In this document: piece by piece, positions 13,302 through 19,882 of the stretch
Position numbering within the stretch: the first letter of the stretch is position 1
How the letters are laid out: every line of letters starts with the position of its first letter
IMG/VR virus record: IMGVR_UViG_3300044695_004512
Span: 1-28,587 of that record
Source of the DNA: a virus
Strand: one strand, 5' to 3'
Length of the DNA: 28,587 nt
Translations under genes and position numbers: made by a program
The notes under the pieces: generated by a model
What the model was told of the DNA's origin: nothing
Database searches by the model: none
Seen by the model: only the letters and a program-made list of their open reading frames with translations

Positions 13302-13513
13302 GTGCCGCCAGCCAACCCCCCGATCAGCACCTGATCACCCCCGCCCAATTGGGCATCCGCTGGGGCCTGAGCCTGCACACGCTCAGTCAGTGGCGGGCCA
13401 ATAACAGCGGGCCGGCTTACCTGCGCCTCGGTGACGGCGAGCGGCCGCGCATCAGGTATCGGCTGGTGGACGTGCAGGAATACGAGCGCCGGCAACTGGA
13501 GAACCGGCAGTAA
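13298..13513 (+). CDS. excisionase/AlpA-like MerR-type HTH protein (71 aa)
   Basis: A 71-residue DNA-binding protein of the HTH_17 type. It shows LITPAQLGIRWGLSLHTLSQW (helix-turn-helix), a short turn NNSGPAYLRLGDG and the wing-like IRYRLVDVQEYERRQ, the standard plan of phage Xis and AlpA regulators. Start is GTG 13298, overlapping the annealing-protein stop (GTGA). No integrase is present in the window, so it may be a transcriptional regulator rather than an excisionase. The pentanucleotide repeat follows it by about 10 nt and is a candidate binding region, which is inference. Confidence 0.82.
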   Translation: MSAASQPPDQHLITPAQLGIRWGLSLHTLSQWRANNSGPAYLRLGDGERPRIRYRLVDVQEYERRQLENRQ

Positions 13514-13523
13514 TACGTAATAC

Positions 13524-13775
13524 ACGGCACGGCGAGGCAGGGCACGGCACGGCCAGGCGAGGCAGGGCATGGCACGGCTCGGCAACGCACGGCATGGCAG
13601 GGCGAGGTACATGGCACGGCGTGGCGTGGCCAGGCATGGCGCAGCCAGGCACGGCGAGGCAAGGTACGCGGCTTGGCAAGGCCCGGCGTGGCGTGGCAAG
13701 GCACGGCAAGGCAAGGTACATGGCTTGGCAGGGCAAGGCTCGGCAGGGCAAGGCTTGGCGCGGCAAGGCAGGGCA
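13524..13775 (+). repeat. 250-bp degenerate pentanucleotide array (NNGGC)
   Basis: About 50 units of five bases ending GGC, with the first two bases varying (AC, AG, GA, AA, AT, GT, CA, TT). Three interruptions carry GGTAC (13606-13610, 13663-13667, 13715-13719), two as GGTACATGG, spaced 57 and 52 bp, so there is a weak higher-order period. The plus strand is GG-rich and CC-poor, so it has little scope for self-pairing. Because the unit lacks stops, long frames cross it on both strands; I regard none as real. It fills the gap between the HTH gene and 13821. Confidence 0.85.
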
Positions 13776-13820
13776 ATTTCTGCCCGAATTTGAGTGTTTT
13801 TCAACCAATGGAGTACAGTG

Positions 13821-14399
13821 ATGAAACTGATCGACATCGAAATTCGCGGCATTCAACCGCTTCTCATGCACCGTTTTGCGGAGGACGCGGAGACGGCCAG
13901 CAGCAGCAAGGCGCGCGGCATCGTGCAGGACAGGGGCACGCCCCGCGAACAGGCCGAGAAGGTTGCCTACCGGCATCCTGACGGCACGTTCTACATCTCG
14001 GCGTTCGCCATTCCCAACGCTATCGGCGCGGCCGGCGCGAGCTACAAGATGCCCGGTTCGCGCAAAAGCATGCGGTTCATTGTGCCCAGCGCAATCCGCA
14101 TCTTTGAGCCCACCATCACGGTGATGAACGGCGCAGGCCCTGCCAAGGATTTCGAGGTGGACTCGCGCCCGGTGACGATCCCCGCCACCAAAGGCCGCGT
14201 CATGCGCCACCGCCCGCGCTTTGACTGCTGGGGCCTGCAGTTCAGCATCGGTGTGGACGACACGTTGATGAAAGTCAGCGACGCGCAGATGCTGCTGGAG
14301 CAGGCCGGCCTGAGCATTGGCATCGGGGATTTTCGTCCTGAGAAGCGCGGCCCGTTTGGCACGTTCCGCGTGACCCGTTTTGAGGAGCTCGCAGAATGA
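13821..14399 (+). CDS. conserved phage protein with RAMP-like Gly-rich C-terminus (192 aa)
   Basis: A 192-residue protein. ATG 13821 is preceded by GGAG at 7 nt; an upstream ATG at 13794 has no such site. It begins KLIDIEIRGIQPLLMHRF, has a predicted beta-alpha middle (YISAFAIPNAIGAAGASYK; then FIVPSAIRIF) and VMRHRPRFDCWGL, and ends with GLSIGIGDFRPEKRGPFG, TFRVTRFEEL (163-190). The pattern of an N-terminal strand, helix A with GxPLLMHRF and a C-terminal Gly-rich loop before a last strand resembles RAMP/Cas7-type RRM folds; this is my inference from pattern only. The family is common in phage recombination operons and its function is unknown to me. Confidence 0.75.
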   Translation: MKLIDIEIRGIQPLLMHRFAEDAETASSSKARGIVQDRGTPREQAEKVAYRHPDGTFYISAFAIPNAIGAAGASYKMPGSRKSMRFIVPSAIRIFEPTITVMNGAGPAKDFEVDSRPVTIPATKGRVMRHRPRFDCWGLQFSIGVDDTLMKVSDAQMLLEQAGLSIGIGDFRPEKRGPFGTFRVTRFEELAE

Positions 14400-14593
14400 G
14401 CGCCGCCCGCGAATTCCTCGCGGGCCTGTTCCGCCCCGCGTCGCCCGAGGTTCTGGCAGCGCGTGAGCTGGACGAGGCCCGCCGGCAGTTGCTGGCCGCA
14501 GAGTCCGCTGCGGAATACGCGGACGCGATGTGCGCTTACCACCGTTCGCGGATTGAGCGGTTGCAGCGGTATTTGAAAGGAGAGCAGGAATGA
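14396..14593 (+). CDS. small helical protein (65 aa)
   Basis: A 65-residue protein starting in an ATGA overlap. Apart from an N-terminal AAREFLAGLFRP it is one long charged helix (ARELDEARRQLLAAESAAEY, then CAYHRSRIERLQRYLK), suited to a coiled coil. This form is common among small phage early proteins in this kind of operon. Function unknown. Its end overlaps the next start (ATGA), with GGAG upstream of it. Confidence 0.7.
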   Translation: MSAAREFLAGLFRPASPEVLAARELDEARRQLLAAESAAEYADAMCAYHRSRIERLQRYLKGEQE

Positions 14594-14811
14594 AAGACAC
14601 CGGAGGACCGGCGTTTCCCGTGAAGACGGCGATGCTCGATTGCACGCAGACCGGCATGACCCTGCGCGACTACTTTGCGGCGAAGGTGATGGAAGGGATT
14701 TGGACAAACAGTGAGATTCTTGCGACTTTGAAACGCGGGCAAGAGTCGAAAGAAATTGCTATGTTAGCCTATGAGCAGGCCGACGCCATGCTGAAAGCGA
14801 GGCAACCATGA
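14590..14811 (+). CDS. small conserved phage protein of the GGPAFP/GMTLRDYFA type (73 aa)
   Basis: A 73-residue protein I recognise as a very common phage and prophage family: KDTGGPAFPV at the start, TGMTLRDYFAAKVMEG in the middle and AYEQADAMLKAR at the end. Family members often have an aromatic or Trp-rich insertion where this one has EGIWTNSEILATL. No function has been assigned as far as I know. Both ends are ATGA overlaps, so translation is coupled on both sides. Confidence 0.85.
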   Translation: MKDTGGPAFPVKTAMLDCTQTGMTLRDYFAAKVMEGIWTNSEILATLKRGQESKEIAMLAYEQADAMLKARQP

Positions 14812-15053
14812 CCACCGAAGACAAAATCCGCCGAGTGCTGCACCCCGAGGCGCACGAACCCATGCCGTACAACCCGCGCCTGGGGGTGGGCTGGGACCAG
14901 CAGGGCAGGCATCCGCAGGCTGCGGAGCCGTGCGTCGATCTTGATGAACTGGGCGTGCGGTTGCCCGAGCCCGATCCGTGGTGGCCCTACATCCTGGGCG
15001 CAGTGGCGGGACTGCTGGCGCTGGTGCTGGTGTTTGCGCCGTTGGGGAGGTGA
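14808..15053 (+). CDS. small protein with C-terminal membrane anchor (81 aa)
   Basis: An 81-residue protein. The first 55 residues are soluble, with LHPEAHEPMPYNPR and DLDELGVRLPEPDP. The rest is a single transmembrane helix (YILGAVAGLLALVLVFAPLG) ending close to the C-terminus, so the soluble part should face the cytoplasm like a tail-anchored protein. It starts in an ATGA overlap. Function unknown; family not recognised. Confidence 0.7.
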   Translation: MTTEDKIRRVLHPEAHEPMPYNPRLGVGWDQQGRHPQAAEPCVDLDELGVRLPEPDPWWPYILGAVAGLLALVLVFAPLGR

Positions 15054-15054
15054 G

Positions 15055-15261
15055 ATGAAACTCACACCATGGTTCCCCGGCAGCGTCAAGCCGGTGCGGG
15101 TTGGCGTGTACGAGCGAGAGTACGGAAACGGCTGGCATAGCTACAACTACTGGAACGGCAAGGCATGGTCCAGCCCAAGCCCGGTTCCCAAAGGAGCTGA
15201 GATTTTCAAATCCTTTCGCAGTGCGTACCAAAACGTCCGTTGGCGCGGGGTGATGAAATGA
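15055..15261 (+). CDS. small conserved phage protein (68 aa, GVYER/YWNGKAW type)
   Basis: A 68-residue protein with LTPWFPGSVKPVRVGVYERE, YNYWNGKAWSS and C-terminal QNVRWRGVMK. This compact Trp/Tyr-rich pattern recurs in small phage proteins, often annotated hypothetical; the first half also resembles the GWYRAS/WDGSKW pattern of the leftward gene at 10409-10642. ATG 15055 follows GGGGAGG. It ends in an ATGA overlap. Confidence 0.75.
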   Translation: MKLTPWFPGSVKPVRVGVYEREYGNGWHSYNYWNGKAWSSPSPVPKGAEIFKSFRSAYQNVRWRGVMK

Positions 15262-15305
15262 ACGACCTACGAACCGCCGCCGCCATCCGCGCCCGCACCC
15301 CATGA
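15258..15305 (+). CDS. 15-codon relay ORF
   Basis: ATG 15258 overlaps the previous stop (ATGA) and its own TGA (15303-15305) overlaps the next ATG (15302). The product would be NDLRTAAAIRARTP after Met, basic and helical. It exactly bridges the 40-nt gap between two coupled genes, so it may serve to carry ribosomes to the zinc-ribbon gene rather than to make a functional peptide. GGGG lies about 7 nt upstream. Too short to judge from composition. Confidence 0.35.
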   Translation: MNDLRTAAAIRARTP

Positions 15306-15523
15306 AATGCCCCATCTGCAGCACCTGGGCCATCAGGCTGGAAACGCGCAGCAATGCTACGCACAACACCGTTCGCCGCCGCTACGAATGCGGCTACACG
15401 CACCGATTCAGCAGCGTCGAGCGCGTGGTGGCGTCCGTCAGTACGACCAGATCGTCGGCTCCTGCCGCAGATCAAGGTGCAGAAACCGACCCGCACCCTT
15501 CTGCTGGACGCCGATCCCCGTGA
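15302..15523 (+). CDS. small zinc-ribbon protein (73 aa)
   Basis: A 73-residue protein, last gene of the rightward operon. The first 42 residues carry KCPICSTW, LETRSNATHN, then VRRRYECGYTHRFSSVERV. Cys-x2-Cys and Cys-x3-His could bind zinc; the arrangement resembles NrdR/Ogr-type ribbons and small phage proteins with the ECxxxHRF end. The rest (residues 43-73) is Ser/Ala rich and overlaps the endolysin gene on the other strand by 86 nt. Probably a nucleic-acid-binding regulator; the target is unknown. Confidence 0.72.
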   Translation: MKCPICSTWAIRLETRSNATHNTVRRRYECGYTHRFSSVERVVASVSTTRSSAPAADQGAETDPHPSAGRRSP

Positions 15524-15800
15524 ACCCGAGCCCGAGCGCCAGGCGCAGCAGATCGACGGCATCGCCGTCCTGCACCCCGAGGTCTGCCGCCAGGCCTGTG
15601 GCGTGCATCCCGGGGTGCGCCTTGGCCTTCTCGATGGGGTGGTCGGGGCACCGATAGCCGCTGCTCACGCGCAAGGGCTTGCCGTACTGGTGACGCAGCG
15701 CCTGCAGCTTCTCCATGAACTCGGGCTGCATCTGCTGCCGGCCGCAGTGGCGGCAGCGGAATTCGGCCTCGGTGAAGTTGGGGTAGCGCGACCAGTCCAT
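15438..15800 (-). CDS. peptidase M15-type endolysin
   Basis: A 120-residue metallopeptidase of the M15 (D-Ala-D-Ala carboxypeptidase-like) family that cleaves peptide cross-links of peptidoglycan at lysis. Zinc and catalytic residues are visible: SSGYRCPDHP at 46-55, MHATGLAAD with H66 and D73, and FLHLD with H108 and D110. An N-terminal pair RCRHCG is usual in phage M15 enzymes of this length. There is no signal peptide, so it needs a holin. ATG 15800 has only weak AAGG upstream. It is the last late gene and its end overlaps the convergent zinc-ribbon gene. Confidence 0.9.
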   Translation of the reverse strand: MDWSRYPNFTEAEFRCRHCGRQQMQPEFMEKLQALRHQYGKPLRVSSGYRCPDHPIEKAKAHPGMHATGLAADLGVQDGDAVDLLRLALGLGFTGIGVQQKGAGRFLHLDLRQEPTIWSY

Positions 15801-15813
15801 GCCGCTCAGCCTT

Positions 15814-15984
15814 TTACTGCTGCTTGCGCTTATCCCACACCGACCAGCCCACGCCCGCCGCGGCCGCAGCGCCGCCCACGATGGCGTTCACGGTGTCGCC
15901 GTCCACGCCCCACTTGACGGCAAAGCCGCCGGCAATCGCCGTCAGGATGTGACGCACCAGCGCCTGAATGATCATCGCGTTCAT
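15814..15984 (-). CDS. Pam3-gp28-type putative holin (56 aa)
   Basis: A 56-residue protein too short for most gene finders but well supported: ATG 15984 has AGGAG at 6 nt and the gene lies between two lysis genes. The sequence runs NAMIIQALVRHILTAIAGGF, then VKWGVDGDTVNAIVGGAAAA, then VGWSVWDKRK, giving an amphipathic start, one or two short hydrophobic segments and a basic tail. I recognise this as the family named after phage Pam3 gp28, considered a holin; the name is from memory. It would permeabilise the inner membrane for the M15 endolysin. Confidence 0.82.
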   Translation of the reverse strand: MNAMIIQALVRHILTAIAGGFAVKWGVDGDTVNAIVGGAAAAAGVGWSVWDKRKQQ

Positions 15985-15993
15985 TGGGTACTC

Positions 15994-16266
15994 CTACAGG
16001 GGTCGTGGTTCCTTGAAGGCCGACGCGGGCACGGCCCAACAGCCCCCGTCAAACCACGCTATCGTAACCCGGCCGTCAGGGCGCAGCGTCCAGCAGCCAG
16101 ACAGGCGCTCGCGGCCCTTGTACAGCAACGCCCACAGCGCACCCCGCTGGCACGGGCCAGCCTCGTCGTGCAGTTCAAGGCGCTCGTCATTTGCCACGAT
16201 TTCCGCCACCACAGCGGCCTGCGCCGGCAGCGCCAGCAGCAGAGCCAGTGTGGCGGCTCGGGTCAC
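15994..16266 (-). CDS. small secreted protein of the lysis cassette (90 aa)
   Basis: A 90-residue protein. GTG 16266 is chosen because it overlaps the upstream stop (GTGA) and starts a clear signal peptide: TRAATLALLLALPAQAA with a likely cut after AQA. The mature part has three Cys (GPCQRG, SGCWTL, GGCWAV) and beta-like segments, as in small secreted phage proteins of lysis cassettes. It lacks the lipobox and Pro-rich region of Rz1 spanins and has no coiled coil like Rz. Its role at the envelope is unknown. Confidence 0.72.
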   Translation of the reverse strand: MTRAATLALLLALPAQAAVVAEIVANDERLELHDEAGPCQRGALWALLYKGRERLSGCWTLRPDGRVTIAWFDGGCWAVPASAFKEPRPL

Positions 16267-16469
16267 TTGCTGCCCCAGTGCGTAGCCACCCACGACACGG
16301 CACCGCCCAGCATGGATGCCATGGTCATGCCGGCCCACAGGCCGCCCTTGGACTTGTTGGCCATCTCCAGCAGCGTGCGAATGTCAGTCTGCATGGCCGT
16401 CACTTGGTTGCGTAGCGACGTGACCTCGGCTTCCAAGCGGCCGAATTCTCGGGGGTCGATCTCGGTCAT
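16263..16469 (-). CDS. XhlA-like lysis protein: coiled coil plus membrane segment (68 aa)
   Basis: A 68-residue protein from ATG 16469, in an ATGA overlap with the large ejection-type gene. Residues 5-48 are a heptad-patterned coiled coil (FGRLEAEVTSLRNQVTAMQT), followed by one hydrophobic segment (LWAGMTMASMLGGAVSWVAT) near the C-terminus. This is the layout of haemolysin XhlA-type phage proteins that support holins. With the 56-aa holin, the secreted protein and the M15 endolysin it makes a four-gene lysis cassette. Confidence 0.75.
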   Translation of the reverse strand: MTEIDPREFGRLEAEVTSLRNQVTAMQTDIRTLLEMANKSKGGLWAGMTMASMLGGAVSWVATHWGSK

Positions 16470-18565
16470 GGTACTGCAAGGGCGTTGGTGGATTCTGGGG
16501 CTAGGGCATTTGCGCCCTGCCGGGAGATTTCGCCGATGGCGGGGGCAATAGCCGCGCGAGCGGGAGCCGACCAAGTGTTGGGACTGGTGACGATGTTCAG
16601 CAACTTCTGTCGCTCCGCTGCCGGCAGGCCGTTGAGCAGGTCAAGCATGCTCTGGTTGGACTCGGCGGCTTTGCGCACCATGTCAATGGTTTTCTTGTTG
16701 ACGCGCTTTTCAACGTCAGCAAGGCGCATGTTGGTTGCTGTGATTGCCGGGCTAAACCAGTTTGGCAAGCGCAACTTGGCGCGATTGGCCTCCATGATTT
16801 GCGCAAGCTCTGCCGCGCCGCCGCCTGCCTTTTCTGCCGCCAGCTTGTCCATTTCCACGCGCTTGGCGATTTTGTCAAGCGTCGGCATCTCTGCCGCCAT
16901 CTCCTTGAAGATGCTGTAGCGTCCGGGGCCGAAGATTGCTTCAACGGCCTCCTCTTTGTCGCCGCGCACAAGTTTGACGTAATCCTGCGGATCGCCCTTG
17001 AACATGGCCAGCGCCTGCGCCGCCATCTGCTTGCGAGCGATGACGTCCATGCCTTTGCTGTACGTGTCAAGATATTGCCGCCAGCCGGTGCCGCCAGCCT
17101 TTTCAATGGCGTCGTCAATCAGCGGCCTCAGGCGCTCCAGCACGGCTGCGGTGACTTTGGCGCCGGCCTTGGGGTCGTCCTGTTTGACCACATCCCGCAC
17201 GCGCTGGGCAATGCCTTCTTTGCGGATGGTGTACAAATCATGCGCGTCAATCGTGCCGCCGCCCTTTTGCGCAAGATCGGCCAAATCCTGCTTCAGCAAC
17301 GTCATTACCCGCGTCACGTCATTGCTGGCCCGCAGGCCAGGCGTCGTAAGCGCGGAGTCAATAGAATTGACAAGCGGAGAAACATCCAGCGGACGCAGGC
17401 CGTAGGACTCCAAGCTGCCAATCTGGCGATTGATGAAATCTTGCTCGGCGCGGCGCTGACGTGCAATATCGGCAAAAAGGTTGGACGCTTCTTGCTGCTG
17501 AGACGCTGCCGCAGCCTGAGTGCGCGCCGTTTGACGCGCGCTGATGGCAGGAATTTGGCCTGGGGCAACGCGCTGCAGTTGCTGCACGGCCGCCTCCGTA
17601 CGTTGCGCCGCCTCGGTGCCGGTGCGGCCCGCATCCTGCAGCGCCGACACCATTGACGCCTGCTTCTGCGTCGCCCTCGGAACCAGCGCATTCATCACTC
17701 GCTGCGCCTCGTTGGCAGCAGCAAGCTCTGTTTGCATCATCGGCATTGTGCGGGCCGTCAGCTCCGCTCTGCCAGCCTCCGCCGTTTCCCTTGCCGCGGT
17801 CGCTGACGTTCCGCCGGCCAGTTGCCCCAGTTGCGCCTGAGACAGTGCCTTTTGCCGGCGGGCAACGTCGGCGGCAAAGTCCGTGGGCTCAAAGGCCAAC
17901 AACGCCTGCCACGCCTGCCGGGGCGATTCTGCCGTGACTTGGGCCGGCGTCATGTCTGGCGCAGCGGCACCAAGAGCGGCGCGGATGTTCTGGATTTCGG
18001 GGCCGGCGGCTTGCTGGGCAATGCCTACCGCCTTGCGTTCTGGAATGGATCGCAGCAAATCAAGGCCGCGAGCGCCGGCACGCACAACGGAGCCCAATCC
18101 GCGGCCGATGATTTCGCCTTTGGCGGCCTCTTCCGTTGCGCCCAAAACATCCGGGCGTTGGCCTTGCAACAACTCGGCCCCAGTGCGGGCGCCCGTGAAG
18201 CCCGTAATGCCGCCAATAAGAGCGCCTGCCGCAGCGGGCACAGGCCCCGCCGGGGCCAAAGACGAGGCCCCGCGCAAAGCGCCGCCAGCGCCCGCAACCA
18301 TCTCTGCTGACGGCTGAGCCACCCGCGCTATGGTCTGGAGGTTTTGTTGCGCCCCCCGCAGAAGCTGCCGGCCCAACGGCACCTCCGCGACCGGCGGAGC
18401 GGGATACGGCCCCGCGCCAGGGATTTGCCCCGGGGGCGCTGCGGGCGCGGTTTGCTGGGGCGCCACAATCTGGCGGGCATAGGTTGCCAAGTCGGAATCC
18501 GACAACGGACGTGCGGATTCAATGTCGTAGGTCTTGCCGCCGATTTCGAGCGTGTACTTGGGCAT
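16466..18565 (-). CDS. large virion/ejection-type protein (699 aa)
   Basis: A 699-residue protein in the position of the last P22 ejection protein (gp16). It begins PKYTLEIGGKTYDIESA and LSDSDLATYARQ, a short N-terminal module seen in several phage internal proteins, then a Pro-rich stretch, a Gly/Ala-rich hydrophobic region (about 85-170, with AAAGALIGGITGFTGAR) that could insert in or cross membranes, and a long Ala/Gln-rich helical body (about 220-620). ATG 18565 is preferred over GTG 18568 because GAGAGG lies 5 nt before it. The start overlaps the previous stop. Role in DNA ejection is inferred from position and composition. Confidence 0.62.
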   Translation of the reverse strand: MPKYTLEIGGKTYDIESARPLSDSDLATYARQIVAPQQTAPAAPPGQIPGAGPYPAPPVAEVPLGRQLLRGAQQNLQTIARVAQPSAEMVAGAGGALRGASSLAPAGPVPAAAGALIGGITGFTGARTGAELLQGQRPDVLGATEEAAKGEIIGRGLGSVVRAGARGLDLLRSIPERKAVGIAQQAAGPEIQNIRAALGAAAPDMTPAQVTAESPRQAWQALLAFEPTDFAADVARRQKALSQAQLGQLAGGTSATAARETAEAGRAELTARTMPMMQTELAAANEAQRVMNALVPRATQKQASMVSALQDAGRTGTEAAQRTEAAVQQLQRVAPGQIPAISARQTARTQAAAASQQQEASNLFADIARQRRAEQDFINRQIGSLESYGLRPLDVSPLVNSIDSALTTPGLRASNDVTRVMTLLKQDLADLAQKGGGTIDAHDLYTIRKEGIAQRVRDVVKQDDPKAGAKVTAAVLERLRPLIDDAIEKAGGTGWRQYLDTYSKGMDVIARKQMAAQALAMFKGDPQDYVKLVRGDKEEAVEAIFGPGRYSIFKEMAAEMPTLDKIAKRVEMDKLAAEKAGGGAAELAQIMEANRAKLRLPNWFSPAITATNMRLADVEKRVNKKTIDMVRKAAESNQSMLDLLNGLPAAERQKLLNIVTSPNTWSAPARAAIAPAIGEISRQGANALAPESTNALAVP

Positions 18566-19881
18566 CACGGCCTCTCGGTCACAAAGACTCCGGGGGCGAT
18601 TTCTCGGCGAGCGCCGCCAGTGCGGGCTGGCGCAGGCGCTGCGGCTCCCGGGCGCGTTGCGGTCGCCGGTGCCGGCGCCGGTGCTGGTGCTGGCGCCTCA
18701 GAGCCAGACAACACAAACTGATCTTTGCGCGCCCTCATAATCCGCACAATTTCCATTGCGGCGTCGCGCCTGATTTTGTTCGGGATGTTGGGGTTGGCAA
18801 TTTGACCTGCGGCGTCTTTATAAGACTGTGTGTCCTTGTCGGATTGCGGGCCCTCAAACCGAGGAACCATTTTGAGAACCATGTCAGCAATCGGCTGCAG
18901 GCGACCAATGGCCACGGCTCCTGGCGTCGCAACACCAACAAATCCCGCGGCGACATCAGTTGCCGCTCCAACGCCGCTTCCAGTTGACTTGTCGATCAGG
19001 CCGCCAGGTTTTGCGGCATTTTCCAATTCGCGGATGGTGCGATCAAGTTCGATGATTGTTTGCCCGCGCTGAAATTCCGTTTTTTCGGCAAAAGCTGACG
19101 GCCTTGGCGGGGGCTGCCTTGCTTCTGCCTGCCGACGCAACGTTTCCGGATCGGCCCGGCCGCCGGGAATTGGCTCAAGCGTGCCGTCTGGACGGCGCCT
19201 GTAGCCCTGTTGCGTAAGAATGCGGTCGGTTTGGTCCGTGGTCAGCCTTGCGGGCACAGCAGGTACAGGCGCCTCTGCCGCAGCAGGCATATCAACGTAC
19301 GCCCCGGTTTGTGTGTCAAACATGCGCCCTTGGCCCGCAGAAATGTACCTCTGGGCGCCAGTGCGCTCTTTGAACCGCTCCGCAGGCGCCAGCACCTGAG
19401 TCCGCAGCCATTCGCCAAACTGCGCGGGATCATCCGGCACGCCGGCCATGGCCTGCTCGGGAGTAGTGAAGCGCCCAATGGCCTTGGACACCAACGGATC
19501 TTGGAACCCCAGCGCCAACACGCCGCGGGCCTGTTGCGCATTTTGAGTGCGGCCGAGGGCGCTCATAAATTGCCCCATGGCGGCCTCAACTTCTTTTTGC
19601 TGCACGCCCCGCGTTTGCGCCGCAACCTGCTGGCCGTATTGGATCTGCTGCATTGCCCGCGCACCGGGTGCGCCAAACTGAGCCAGCCCTTCAGGGGCTC
19701 CACCGCCGCGCACGTACTCAGCAAGCGCGTTCTCCTGCTCGCGGGACGCCCGCGCTGCCTGCAGCGCCTCCATCTGATTCGCCGCCTGCGCCGCCTGCAG
19801 CAGCATATTCACCCTGTCGGGCGACTTGAACTGGATGGGCTGGAACGTAGCCTGGCGGATGATGCTGGTGTCGAGTGGCAT
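18565..19881 (-). CDS. virion/ejection-type protein (438 aa)
   Basis: A 438-residue protein from ATG 19881 with GGAGG at 5 nt; the open frame extends further upstream but is implausible there. The first 130 residues are Ala/Gln-rich helix (RVNMLLQAAQAANQMEALQA), then FGEWLRTQVLAPAERFKE and QRYISAGQGRMFDTQTG, a segment I have seen in podovirus structural proteins. The C-terminus is low-complexity Ala/Pro (SEAPAPAPAPAPATA), ending REIAPGVFVTERP. It lies between two other ejection-type genes. No enzymatic motif is visible. Confidence 0.6.
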   Translation of the reverse strand: MPLDTSIIRQATFQPIQFKSPDRVNMLLQAAQAANQMEALQAARASREQENALAEYVRGGGAPEGLAQFGAPGARAMQQIQYGQQVAAQTRGVQQKEVEAAMGQFMSALGRTQNAQQARGVLALGFQDPLVSKAIGRFTTPEQAMAGVPDDPAQFGEWLRTQVLAPAERFKERTGAQRYISAGQGRMFDTQTGAYVDMPAAAEAPVPAVPARLTTDQTDRILTQQGYRRRPDGTLEPIPGGRADPETLRRQAEARQPPPRPSAFAEKTEFQRGQTIIELDRTIRELENAAKPGGLIDKSTGSGVGAATDVAAGFVGVATPGAVAIGRLQPIADMVLKMVPRFEGPQSDKDTQSYKDAAGQIANPNIPNKIRRDAAMEIVRIMRARKDQFVLSGSEAPAPAPAPAPATATRPGAAAPAPARTGGARREIAPGVFVTERP

Positions 19882-19882
19882 A

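Noticed and set aside
13524-13775. CRISPR array
   Set aside because: The units are 5 bp and continuous, with no 25-40-bp repeats separated by unique spacers, and no cas gene lies nearby.
13569-13981. Several plus-strand frames of 70-100 codons across the pentanucleotide array
   Set aside because: Pure Ala/Arg/Gly/His repeats produced by a stop-free 5-bp unit. There is no RBS, and three frames are open at once.
13452-14657. 401-codon open frame on the minus strand
   Set aside because: It crosses the pentanucleotide array, which lacks stops in all frames, and is antisense to three supported genes. The middle is low-complexity Ala/Leu/Pro/Cys.
15830-16039. 69-codon minus-strand frame at the holin locus
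   Set aside because: It is the wrong frame. The 56-codon frame ending at 15814 has the RBS, hydrophobic pattern and family resemblance.
16799-17656. 285-codon frame on the plus strand and similar ones between 16485 and 20972
   Set aside because: Antisense to the ejection-type genes, with no start context and no domain.
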